Assembly (NCBI RefSeq): GCF_900100355.1
Contig: NZ_FNFH01000003.1
Coordinates: 558,001 to 622,000 of the forward strand
Direction of reading: 5' to 3'
Source: Microbulbifer yueqingensis
GTDB lineage: Bacteria; Pseudomonadota; Gammaproteobacteria; Pseudomonadales; Cellvibrionaceae
DNA: 64,000 nt
Shown: positions 8,211 to 16,411 of the stretch, one piece after another
Layout of the letters: the number at the start of each line of letters is the position of its first letter
Position numbering within the stretch: the stretch's first letter is position 1
The notes under the pieces: generated by a model
Database searches by the model: none
Seen by the model: only the letters and a program-made list of their open reading frames with translations
Told to the model about the DNA's origin: nothing
Program-made: the position numbers and the translations under genes

Positions 8211-10445
8211 ATGTCGACAGTCCTCACGGAAGAACAGCAGGCGATTGCCGATCACCCCGGCGGCCACGCCAAGGTCATCGCCGTGGCCGGCTCGGGCAAG
8301 ACCACCGCCCTGCTCCACTATGTGCGCAACCGCCTGCAGGGCGGCGTGGCACCGGAGCGCATGCTGGTGCTGATGTACAACCGCAGCGCGCGGGAAGACT
8401 TTGCGGCGCGGCTGCAGCGGCTGGTGGACGGGCCGGTGCCCGCGGTGCAGACCTTCCACAGCCTTGGCTACCGGCTCTACCAGCGCCTGATCGCGCACGG
8501 GCACATCGCCCCCGCCAACCTCTCCCCCCTGCCCCAGTCGACCATCCAGCTACAGATCTGGAAGGCCATCGAGGCCTGCGCCCCACCGGAGGAACTGGAG
8601 GATATCCGCGCCCGCAAGCAGACCGAGATCGAGGCGGCGGAGTTCTTCATCGACTACACCAAGACCATCCTTACCGGTGACCTGAGCGCCTTTCAGGAAC
8701 TGAAGCTGGGCGACGAGTACATGTACTTCCTGAAGGTGTTCCGCGCCTTCGAGGAGTGGCGCCGCGAGCAGCAGGCGGTGACTTACGCCGACCTGATCTA
8801 CGATCCCGCCATCCTGCTGAGCCTCAGCCCGGAGATCGCCGCCGGTTACGGCAGCCACTACGAGGATATCCTCGTGGACGAGTACCAGGACATCAACGAG
8901 ATACAGCATTTCCTGCTGCGGGTGCTGTATGGCAAGTCCGGCAATGTCATCGCCATCGGCGATCCCGACCAGACCATTTACGAGTGGCGCGGCTCCCGGC
9001 CGGCCTACCTGCTCAGCCATTTCGATGGCGATTTCCCCCCCTCCGGCGTCTACCGCCTCAGCCGGACTTTCCGCTACGGCCATGCCCTGTCACTGGCGGC
9101 CAATCACTTTATCGGCAACAACCGCGAGCGCGCGGAAATCTTCTGTGTCTCCGCCAACGGGGAGCAGGAGACAGATATCGAGGTGGTCAACACGGGAAAG
9201 GAAACCCGCTGGCTGGTGGAGCACCTGCGCCGCTGCCGCAAGCGCGGCGAGCCGCTGGCCCAGGTGGCCATCCTGGTGCGCCTGTGGTCGGTGGCAGCGC
9301 CGATCGAGCTGGCGCTGCTGGCGGCCAATATCCCCTACCGCTCCGGCGCCCGCAATACAGTACTGTCCAGGCGGGAGCTGCGGCCTCTTTTCTGGACCCT
9401 CAACATCGCCTCCGGCCGCTTCGCCAGCCTTCCCGCCGCGCGCCGCCAGCAGGGGCTGTACGAATGGCTGACAGCCCCGCATATCCGCATTGCCCGGCGG
9501 GTACTGGAGCCAGTATGTGCGGAGCTGGCGCGCCGGGAAAGCGACTGGGGCAGTCACCTGCTGGCCCTGGCACCGGAGGCCCTCAGCAAGCCGCAGCTCA
9601 AGCGCTTGCGCCAGCGCGCCCGGCTACTCACGGAAGTGGAGAACTGGCGCGGCCTGGCCGGCGAGTTACTGCGCCGCCAGCTGGGTGAGCTGGATTTCCT
9701 AACCGGCATCGCCGAGGACAGTTTTACCCCGCAACAGGGCGAGGAGCGCCAGCAGACGGTGCTGGCATTCTGCCAGTACCTCGACCAGCTGAAGCAGCCC
9801 CCGGAACCGGCGCTGGCCCACCTGCAGGAGCTGCAACGGCAGCACCGGGAAGGAGAGCAGAATGCCGCGGACGGGGTCACAATCACCACCATGCACCAGG
9901 CCAAGGGACTGGAGTGGGACCAGGTCATCATTCCGTCGCTGACCCGCCACAATATGCCCTACCAGCCCCAGCGCGATTTCTCCACGCCCGCCTCCGTCGA
10001 GAGCGAGCGGCGCCTGCTGTATGTGGCGATGACCCGGGCGCGGCGCCGGCTTTTCCTGGTGGCTCCGGGGACCGCCCCCGGCGAAGCGGGTTCCGGCACC
10101 GCAGCGGCCAGCGACGACCAGCAGCCATCGCTGTTTATGGATGAGATGCAACTGCCCCTCAGCCGCCTGGTGGCGGAGAGCCTGCGTGAGCGCCCCCGGA
10201 CACTGCACAGCCCGGTGCCGGTCTCGCGCCTGGCCCTGCGCTATATGGAGGCCGTGGACTACAACCCGGATATAGAGGCGCCGCCGGCTGAGGCCCGCCG
10301 GCCACAAACCGGCGAGGGTATCCGGCACCGCAAGCTGGGCCACGGCCGGGTGATAGGCTGGGATGGTGACCGGGTGGAAATCCTGTTCAGCGACCGCCAG
10401 TCGCGCCGCTTCGACTGGGAGCGGCTGGCCTCTTTCCTCGTCTAG
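8211..10445 (+). CDS. UvrD/Rep-like superfamily 1 DNA helicase
   Basis: 744 residues with all SF1A helicase motifs: Walker A AVAGSGKTTALL near residue 25, DEYQD (motif II) near 222, IGDPDQTIYEWRGS (III), RLSRTFRY (IV), MHQAKGLEWDQVIIP (V) and LYVAMTRARRRL (VI). It would unwind DNA 3'-5' in repair or replication restart. It is not canonical UvrD or Rep; the 2A/2B regions are divergent. The last about 45 residues (IRHRKLGHGRVIGWDGD) resemble the Tudor-like tail of UvrD/PcrA that contacts RNA polymerase, so a link to transcription is possible. It stands alone between a SulP gene and a convergent lipoprotein gene. Confidence 0.88.
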   Translation: MSTVLTEEQQAIADHPGGHAKVIAVAGSGKTTALLHYVRNRLQGGVAPERMLVLMYNRSAREDFAARLQRLVDGPVPAVQTFHSLGYRLYQRLIAHGHIAPANLSPLPQSTIQLQIWKAIEACAPPEELEDIRARKQTEIEAAEFFIDYTKTILTGDLSAFQELKLGDEYMYFLKVFRAFEEWRREQQAVTYADLIYDPAILLSLSPEIAAGYGSHYEDILVDEYQDINEIQHFLLRVLYGKSGNVIAIGDPDQTIYEWRGSRPAYLLSHFDGDFPPSGVYRLSRTFRYGHALSLAANHFIGNNRERAEIFCVSANGEQETDIEVVNTGKETRWLVEHLRRCRKRGEPLAQVAILVRLWSVAAPIELALLAANIPYRSGARNTVLSRRELRPLFWTLNIASGRFASLPAARRQQGLYEWLTAPHIRIARRVLEPVCAELARRESDWGSHLLALAPEALSKPQLKRLRQRARLLTEVENWRGLAGELLRRQLGELDFLTGIAEDSFTPQQGEERQQTVLAFCQYLDQLKQPPEPALAHLQELQRQHREGEQNAADGVTITTMHQAKGLEWDQVIIPSLTRHNMPYQPQRDFSTPASVESERRLLYVAMTRARRRLFLVAPGTAPGEAGSGTAAASDDQQPSLFMDEMQLPLSRLVAESLRERPRTLHSPVPVSRLALRYMEAVDYNPDIEAPPAEARRPQTGEGIRHRKLGHGRVIGWDGDRVEILFSDRQSRRFDWERLASFLV

Positions 10446-10511
10446 GGAAGAGCGAGAGGTCTCCGCGACCGCGGCCGGGAGGCGCCCGGCCAGCCAAGGC
10501 CGGGCCGTCGG

Positions 10512-11219
10512 TCAGTTGGTACTGGAACTGGTGCTGGCGGCGGCGTGGGCGAACTGGCGGCTGACATTGAAATACAGTGCGTACTCATCCCCCGACTCGG
10601 GGTCGCGCACCTGCATCTTGTCGTACACGCCCTCGCGATCGTAAACGGTCGACTGGTCGAGTACCTGCAGCCCCTTCAGCCGCACGAAGCCATGCAACTC
10701 GGAGGTGGTGATGGTGTGGTAGGCACTCTCCTGGCTGCGCCCGTCGCCGCTACTCTCGATAGCCTCCATCAGCCCCTCGACCATGTAGCGGTGGCGGTCC
10801 TCACGGGCGAAATCGGCACTGCGACCGCTGCACAGCACGCCGATCATATGCGCCTCGAGGCTCATATAGTTGTCCTCCAGAACCCGGTCGACATGCTGCA
10901 GGCAGTCGCCAAACTCACCTTTCTCCACCGCGTTGTAGGCTTCCGGCAAACCCTCGATACGGGCACCGCCGTAGGGGTTGTACGCTGCCGATTGCACGTA
11001 GGCCCGGCGCAGCTGGTTGAAATCAAGGGTGAAGGAGAGGTTCTGCGCCTCCGCCAGCAGGCGCTCGTATTCGGTCAGGGGAGCCGCCGGTGTCACCACC
11101 GGCCCCGGGGGCGGGGCAGCAGCGCCGTCGCCGCCTGTGGGCGCGCTACAGGACGCGATAAGCCCCAGCAGTACCAGGAGCCCCAGAAGACGTGCGTTCT
11201 TATATTTGCGTATTGCCAT
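10512..11219 (-). CDS. DUF4919 family lipoprotein
   Basis: 235 residues. The N-terminus is basic then hydrophobic and ends in a lipobox, LIASC, so the mature protein should be lipid-anchored at Cys24. A Gly/Pro/Ala linker follows. The segment DFNQLRRAYVQSAAYNPYGG is typical of DUF4919, a family of unknown function. Its start overlaps the end of the patatin gene by 20 bases, so the two are translated from one message. A joint role at the envelope with the phospholipase is possible but unproven. Confidence 0.75.
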   Translation of the reverse strand: MAIRKYKNARLLGLLVLLGLIASCSAPTGGDGAAAPPPGPVVTPAAPLTEYERLLAEAQNLSFTLDFNQLRRAYVQSAAYNPYGGARIEGLPEAYNAVEKGEFGDCLQHVDRVLEDNYMSLEAHMIGVLCSGRSADFAREDRHRYMVEGLMEAIESSGDGRSQESAYHTITTSELHGFVRLKGLQVLDQSTVYDREGVYDKMQVRDPESGDEYALYFNVSRQFAHAAASTSSSTN

Positions 11220-12465
11220 TTGCTGGTTCCGTTGTCGGTTTAGCTTTCAGTCCGAACAATCCCCTGCGCTCAGTCTCGGCGAATTCCACCTGCGGTTTAA
11301 GGAACTGGCGCAACTTTTCTTGCTCCCACATAGCGTCCTGGTACCCAAGCTCGACCAGCTCGCCGATAAAAGGTTTCTCGAACAGGAGATAACTGGCGGC
11401 GGAAGCCCCGCCTCCAGAAGTGGTGGCACCCGTGGCGCGGAACAGCCAGCGCAGCGAGCGTGGGAGGTAGCGGACCTTGCGACCGGCGAGGCGGTCGAGG
11501 CTCTGTGACGGTTCGATGACAGCCGAGTCCACCGGCCGCAGGGGGGAGAGCTCCTCGAGCTCCTTTTCCGAGACGGAAGCCAGCAGCTGGTTGACCCGGT
11601 CCAGGTGTTCCAGGTCCCCTTCCAGGCTGTCGATGAACGCAGCGTTGAACAGCTGCCCCGCGATCTGCGCAATGGATGGGGAATGGCGCGGCGCCTTGAT
11701 CTTGCGCTTGCCCCAGTGGACGGGTGAGCGGTTGTCCGAGACACCAACTACAAACACGCGGTTGGCGCCCAGGTGCAGCGCCGGGCTGATCGGGGCCATC
11801 TGTCGCACCGCCCCGTCACCGTAGTATTCGTTGCCGATCTTGACCGTGGAAAACAGGGTCGGGATGGCTGCCGAGGCCATCAGGTGATCGGGGGTCAGGC
11901 GACTGCGTATGCCGTAGCGACGGAAGCGTCGCCATTCGCGCAGGTCGTCTGCTCCCTGGAAGAAGCTCACCGACTCGCCGGCGCTGTAGGACATCGCATT
12001 GACGCAGACCGCCCGCAACTGGCCCTCGTCGATCTTCCGCTGGATATTGTCGAACTCGATCACCTCTTCGATGAGCCGGCGCAGGGGGGAATTATCGAGC
12101 AGGGCCAGGGGCTTCTGGCGGCCAACCCCCTGGTTGAACAGCGAAAGAGTAATGGAAAGCATGTTGCCAAGCAGGCTGCCCCAGCCGCTGCCGTAGATAT
12201 CGTCAACCGAAAGTCCCAGCCAGAGCTTGCACAAGCGCTCCACCGATTCGCGAAACGTGCCGGGATGGGAAGCCAGCAACAGGGCATTGACCGCGCCCGC
12301 GGAAGTGCCGCAAATGATCTGGAACGGGTGTGGCGTCTCGTCCGGTACAAGCTCAGCGAGCGCTTTCAGGACCCCGGCCTGGTAGGCGGCCCGTGCGCCA
12401 CCACCGGACAGTACCAATGCGCTGGCCTGATGGGTGAGTCTGGGAATTTCTTTCTGTGACGACAA
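11200..12465 (-). CDS. patatin-like phospholipase
   Basis: 421 residues. The patatin domain lies at about 15-235 with the oxyanion loop SGGGARAAYQAG, the nucleophile elbow GTSAGAV (catalytic serine) and the catalytic aspartate in YGDGAVRQ. Such enzymes hydrolyse acyl esters of membrane lipids with a Ser-Asp dyad. There is no signal peptide, so it is cytoplasmic or membrane-associated. A C-terminal region of about 180 residues is less conserved. It is the first gene of a pair with the DUF4919 lipoprotein. Confidence 0.88.
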   Translation of the reverse strand: MSSQKEIPRLTHQASALVLSGGGARAAYQAGVLKALAELVPDETPHPFQIICGTSAGAVNALLLASHPGTFRESVERLCKLWLGLSVDDIYGSGWGSLLGNMLSITLSLFNQGVGRQKPLALLDNSPLRRLIEEVIEFDNIQRKIDEGQLRAVCVNAMSYSAGESVSFFQGADDLREWRRFRRYGIRSRLTPDHLMASAAIPTLFSTVKIGNEYYGDGAVRQMAPISPALHLGANRVFVVGVSDNRSPVHWGKRKIKAPRHSPSIAQIAGQLFNAAFIDSLEGDLEHLDRVNQLLASVSEKELEELSPLRPVDSAVIEPSQSLDRLAGRKVRYLPRSLRWLFRATGATTSGGGASAASYLLFEKPFIGELVELGYQDAMWEQEKLRQFLKPQVEFAETERRGLFGLKAKPTTEPANGNTQI

Positions 12466-12653
12466 CGCTGTTCTACCAATCGGCTCTGTTCAGGATCCAG
12501 GGTTCAGGAAAAAAAGCCGCCGAAATGCCGGTGTTCGGGGCAGCCCCGGTTTTGGGCTGTCGGCTAATGAGGATAGCAGTCGCGCCCGCACGTTTCGATA
12601 ACCGATTCCGGATCCGGGTCACGAAAATAGCCGGCCTCCCTGCAAGGATACGG

Positions 12654-13661
12654 CTATAACGCCATATCCACCACGTAGCGTCCGATGCCGTGGCCGCGGT
12701 GCAACCGGGCGAGGAATTCCGGCGCCTGCTCGAGGGAGATGTCCTCGGCAATCCGGGCAAGCTTGTCGCCGATGTACCATTCCCCGGCAAGCTTCTCCCA
12801 GACGGCCGCCTTCTTTGCCAGCGGCAACTCGACACTGTCCACCCCCAGCAGGCTGATTCCCCTCAGGATGAACGGAAAGACATTGGCCTGGAACTGGGCA
12901 CCCGCGGCCATGCCACAGGCTGCCACGCCACCGCCATATGCCAGCGACTTGATCACATTGAACAGGGTGTCGCCGCCGACAGTATCCACCGCCCATGCCC
13001 AGAGGGGCTTGGCGATCGCCTTGTTGGCAAACGGAACCAGCGTCTCCCGGTCGAGTACTTTCCAGGCCCCGAGCCTCGTAAGGAAGTCGGCCGATTCGAG
13101 TTTCCCGGTAACCGCCGCGACCCTGAATCCCAGGTGCGCCAGCAGGGCAACGGCGATGGAACCAACTCCGCCGGTGGCGCCCGTGACCAGCACCTCTCCC
13201 TGCTCCGGCCGGGCACCGGCCTCGAGCAGCTTCTCCACACACAGCCCCGCGGTCAGTCCCGCCGTGCCGAGTACCATCGATTCCCGTGCACTGAGTCCGT
13301 CAGGCAGCGGCAGGGCCCACTCCGCCGGGATCGCGACCTGTTCGGCCAGCCCCCCGGGCGTGTTCATACCCAGGCCGTAGCCGGTGACCAGCAGCTCCTG
13401 GCCCTCGCGGAAAGTCCCGCTGCGGTCCTCAAGCACACGACCTACGGCATCGATACCGGGTGTGTGGGGGTAATGCGTCGTTACGCCGCGGTTGCCGAAG
13501 GCCGAAAGGGCATCCTTGAAGTTGAGTGAGGAATAGGAAACGGCCAGCCGCAGCGGGTGGTCGGGCAGCTCGCTGGCGTTGCGCTCTACTACCTGCTGGT
13601 CAAACTTTCCCGGGGCGACCTCCTCTACCCGGATGGCCCGGAAAACCGCATCCTGCATCAT
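12654..13661 (-). CDS. acuI: YhdH/YhfP family quinone oxidoreductase (acrylyl-CoA reductase AcuI type)
   Basis: 335 residues of the zinc-free medium-chain dehydrogenase/reductase fold: GroES-like part (about 30-125) and an NADPH-binding Rossmann domain with TGATGGVGSIAVALL near 160. The motif YSSLNFKDALSAFGNRGV is characteristic of the YhdH/AcuI subgroup, which reduces acrylyl-CoA to propionyl-CoA and protects against reactive acrylyl-CoA. Relevant substrates (DMSP breakdown or other propionate routes) are not encoded nearby. Two consecutive ATG codons follow a GGAGA site; the first is used. Confidence 0.85.
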   Translation of the reverse strand: MMQDAVFRAIRVEEVAPGKFDQQVVERNASELPDHPLRLAVSYSSLNFKDALSAFGNRGVTTHYPHTPGIDAVGRVLEDRSGTFREGQELLVTGYGLGMNTPGGLAEQVAIPAEWALPLPDGLSARESMVLGTAGLTAGLCVEKLLEAGARPEQGEVLVTGATGGVGSIAVALLAHLGFRVAAVTGKLESADFLTRLGAWKVLDRETLVPFANKAIAKPLWAWAVDTVGGDTLFNVIKSLAYGGGVAACGMAAGAQFQANVFPFILRGISLLGVDSVELPLAKKAAVWEKLAGEWYIGDKLARIAEDISLEQAPEFLARLHRGHGIGRYVVDMAL

Positions 13662-13711
13662 ATCGTCTCCAGTTCACTTGCAACCGATCAGCCCGGCCGG
13701 ACTGCGCGGCC

Positions 13712-14887
13712 TTACTGGGCCTGGTGGCGCCAGGCTGCCAGCCGCGACAGCAGGCGCATCAGCGCCGACTCGATACCACTCTGGGCTGCAAGGCCTATCC
13801 TCTTGGCGATATTGGTCTTCTCCTTGTACTCCACCTGGTATAGCGCCGCCTCGCCTGCCCGGCTGGTGAGGTATTCATCGGAGGTTTTCAGTGCATCCAC
13901 CAGCCCGAGGTCGATGGCACGCTGGCCGAACCAGACCTCGCCGGTGGCCACCCGGTTCACATCCAGCTGCGGCCGGTACTCACCGACAAAGTGCTGGAAC
14001 AGGGCGTGGATCTCTTCCAGGTCACTCTGGAATTTCTCCCGGCCCTCGGGGGTGTTCTCACCAAACATGGTCACTGTGCGCTTGAACTCGCCGGCAGTGA
14101 ACAGCTCGTAGTCGACATCGTGGCGCTTGAGCAGCCGATTGAAGTTGGGCAACTGGGCCAGTACGCCGATAGAACCGACCATGGCGAAAGGCGCCGCGAT
14201 AATACGATCGGCGACACAGGCCATCATATAGCCGCCGCTGGCGGCCACCTTGTCCACAGCAATGGTGAGGAAGATGCCGGCTGCGCGCACCCGCGCCAGC
14301 TGGCTGGCCGCGAGCCCATAGTTGGCAACCATACCGCCGGGGCTCTCCAGCACCACCAACACCTCGTCGCCGCTCTCCGCCACCTGCAGGATGGCGGTGA
14401 TCTCCTCGCGCAGGCTGGACAGCGCACTGGCCTTGATGTCGCCATCGAAATGCACCACAAAGACACGCGCGTCCTCGCCTTTTGGCTTGAGTCTGGGGTG
14501 CGGCGTACCTTCACCTTCCCCGGCCTCCGCATCGGCCTCACCCTGCTCCGGCACCGGCGTGTCCCTGCCCTCGTGACCTTCCGGCCCTGCGCCCTTGCCT
14601 TTGCGAGCCGCCTTGTGTTTTTTGGCGAGCTCCTTTTCGCGCGCCTTGTGCTCGCGAGCCAATTGCTTCTTGCGCTGGGAAAAGGCGTGCTTGTCCAGTA
14701 CTGCGTGGAGCAGCGCTTCCTTCATCTGGTCATAGCGATCGTTAAGGTGGGTGACACTGATATGGCCCTGCACGTGCTCTTTGAGTTGCGCGCGATTGGC
14801 CACGATAAACCCGATAATGACCAACAGGGCGACGACGATCGTTATCACTTTGGCCAGGAACAGGCCGTATTCACTGAGAAATTCCAC
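13712..14887 (-). CDS. sohB: SohB family periplasmic/inner-membrane serine peptidase
   Basis: 391 residues. One N-terminal membrane helix (about 10-30) is followed by a charged Lys/Glu-rich linker (about 60-135) and an S49 peptidase (ClpP-fold) domain. LESPGGMV and ASGGYMMACVAD (catalytic serine in the SGGYMMA part) are typical of SohB and SppA. SohB degrades membrane or envelope proteins and suppressed an htrA defect in E. coli. It starts with GTG at 14887, with GGAG six bases upstream. It lies 24 bases after a small membrane protein gene on the same strand, so both are probably co-transcribed with nudC. Confidence 0.88.
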   Translation of the reverse strand: MEFLSEYGLFLAKVITIVVALLVIIGFIVANRAQLKEHVQGHISVTHLNDRYDQMKEALLHAVLDKHAFSQRKKQLAREHKAREKELAKKHKAARKGKGAGPEGHEGRDTPVPEQGEADAEAGEGEGTPHPRLKPKGEDARVFVVHFDGDIKASALSSLREEITAILQVAESGDEVLVVLESPGGMVANYGLAASQLARVRAAGIFLTIAVDKVAASGGYMMACVADRIIAAPFAMVGSIGVLAQLPNFNRLLKRHDVDYELFTAGEFKRTVTMFGENTPEGREKFQSDLEEIHALFQHFVGEYRPQLDVNRVATGEVWFGQRAIDLGLVDALKTSDEYLTSRAGEAALYQVEYKEKTNIAKRIGLAAQSGIESALMRLLSRLAAWRHQAQ

Positions 14888-14911
14888 TGCAACTCCAAAA
14901 GTCCGTATTGA

Positions 14912-15571
14912 TTACTGCCACTGCTCCATCGCCGAAGTGGCTTGCTGGTTGAGCGGCCGCGCCAGCAGGCCGGTGTGGGATATCCGAACCTCATAGACGG
15001 CACCGTCCTCCATCGGCAGGAAAGTAGCGCTGCCGTATACCGTATCCACCAGCGGCAGCCGTGGGTCCAGCTCCCGCAGCAGGCGCCAGACGTCCACACC
15101 GTAATTGCTGCTCTCCAGCTGGTGCACCGTGCGCTGTTTGCCCCGTTCATCCTGCAATGTCAGGTACCTGCCGCTCAAACGGTCCAGGCGATAGGCGGGC
15201 TTGATGCCCCAGCGCGCCAGGGGACCTTTCCACTTCAGCATGCGTGCGTCCAGTTGCCACTGGTCGCCGCTCAACTCGAATTCCTGGGTGATACCGTCAG
15301 CATCCGCGAAGCTCACCTGGTACTGTTGTTCACCAAGCCTTTCGAAAGAAACGGTTCCCACAGTGTGTTCGTCCGCGAGATTGCGGTAGCTGTATACATC
15401 CGCCGCCACCAGTACGATCAACAGCGCGCCGCCAAGCAGCGCCAGCCCGATGGTGCCGCGGATAAAACCCAGTAACCAGCTCCCCTTGAGCAGCACCTTG
15501 CCCCCCCAGAAAACCAGCAACAGGGCGACCAGCGCAATCAGGAAGGTGATGGCGATATACATGGTTTTCAA
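14912..15571 (-). CDS. conserved two-helix membrane protein (PA1824-like), function unknown
   Basis: 219 residues. Two hydrophobic helices near the N-terminus (about 5-24 and 38-60) are followed by an extra-membrane, mostly beta-rich domain of about 155 residues. Pseudomonas relatives sit next to nudC and have been labelled cation/multidrug efflux pump, but the sequence has nothing of a pump: no repeated helices and no transporter motif. It overlaps the end of nudC by four bases, which implies translational coupling, and is followed by sohB. I do not assign a function. Confidence 0.7.
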   Translation of the reverse strand: MKTMYIAITFLIALVALLLVFWGGKVLLKGSWLLGFIRGTIGLALLGGALLIVLVAADVYSYRNLADEHTVGTVSFERLGEQQYQVSFADADGITQEFELSGDQWQLDARMLKWKGPLARWGIKPAYRLDRLSGRYLTLQDERGKQRTVHQLESSNYGVDVWRLLRELDPRLPLVDTVYGSATFLPMEDGAVYEVRISHTGLLARPLNQQATSAMEQWQ

Positions 15572-16395
15572 CGCTCCATTTCAGAAGGATTGCCACTTGC
15601 CGCGGCTGCAAAGCCGCGGATCAATTGCCCCGACAGGGTCTGGGGGGGCGGAATCTCCCCCGGCAGCTCGCGATAGTTAAACCAGCGAGCGTCTGCAATT
15701 TCCCCGGGATCCAGCGACAGGTCGCCACCCTTCCAGGGAACCCGGTAACCGAGCATCAGCTGACCCGGGAATGGCCACGGCTGGCTGCCGACGTAGTGTG
15801 GCTGCCCCACGCTCACGCCGACTTCCTCACGGACTTCACGCGCGACTGCCTGCTCGGCACTCTCCCCGGGCTCGATAAATCCCGCCAGCGCGGTAAAGAG
15901 ACCATGGCGATGGTGTGTGTGCCTGGCCAGCAGGCATTCCTCTCCGCGGGTAACCAGCATGATGACACAGGGCGAGATCCGCGGATATACCACCAGCTCG
16001 CACGAGGGGCATATCCGGGCGCGCTCCCCGGCAGGTGAATATTCCGTGGCCCGGCCACAGCGGCCACAGAAGCGGTGGTCGCAATCCCAGCTCACCACCT
16101 GCAGGGCCCGTCCGGCGAGCGCGAACATCTCGTCATTCACGGCACCGAGTAACGAGCGCAGGCCTCGCCACGCGCGACCGGGGAAATCGCCAGCCTCTGC
16201 CAACAGGTGAACCCCGCACGGCTGCCCGGACAGCTCACCCAGGTTGTGTGTGGCGATCGGCTGCTCCGTGAGAAAATCCAGGCACGTGTGGACGAAGTGG
16301 TTGCCGATACACAGGAGTTCGCCCCGTGCCACCACAATATGCCGGGACAATTGTGGGTGGGGCCGCACGCGAGTCGCGGGCAGGAAGCGATCCAT
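15568..16395 (-). CDS. nudC: NADH pyrophosphatase / RNA-decapping Nudix hydrolase
   Basis: 275 residues. A four-cysteine zinc ribbon (CGRCGRA ... CPSC, about 112-132) is followed by a Nudix domain with the full box (Gx5Ex7REUxEExGU) in GFIEPGESAEQAVAREVREE. NudC hydrolyses NADH/NAD to nicotinamide nucleotide and AMP, and removes NAD caps from RNA. The frame extends further upstream into fimL, but the ATG at 16395 (MDRFLPATR) lies just 16 bases after the fimL stop and matches family length. fimL-nudC adjacency is the same as in P. aeruginosa. Confidence 0.92.
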   Translation of the reverse strand: MDRFLPATRVRPHPQLSRHIVVARGELLCIGNHFVHTCLDFLTEQPIATHNLGELSGQPCGVHLLAEAGDFPGRAWRGLRSLLGAVNDEMFALAGRALQVVSWDCDHRFCGRCGRATEYSPAGERARICPSCELVVYPRISPCVIMLVTRGEECLLARHTHHRHGLFTALAGFIEPGESAEQAVAREVREEVGVSVGQPHYVGSQPWPFPGQLMLGYRVPWKGGDLSLDPGEIADARWFNYRELPGEIPPPQTLSGQLIRGFAAAASGNPSEMER

Positions 16396-16411
16396 CACGG
16401 TGCGAGCCCGG

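Noticed and set aside
14912-15571. Labelling the two-helix membrane protein as a multidrug efflux pump, a name used for relatives
   Set aside because: Two helices and a soluble domain cannot make a pump, and no transporter motif is present.
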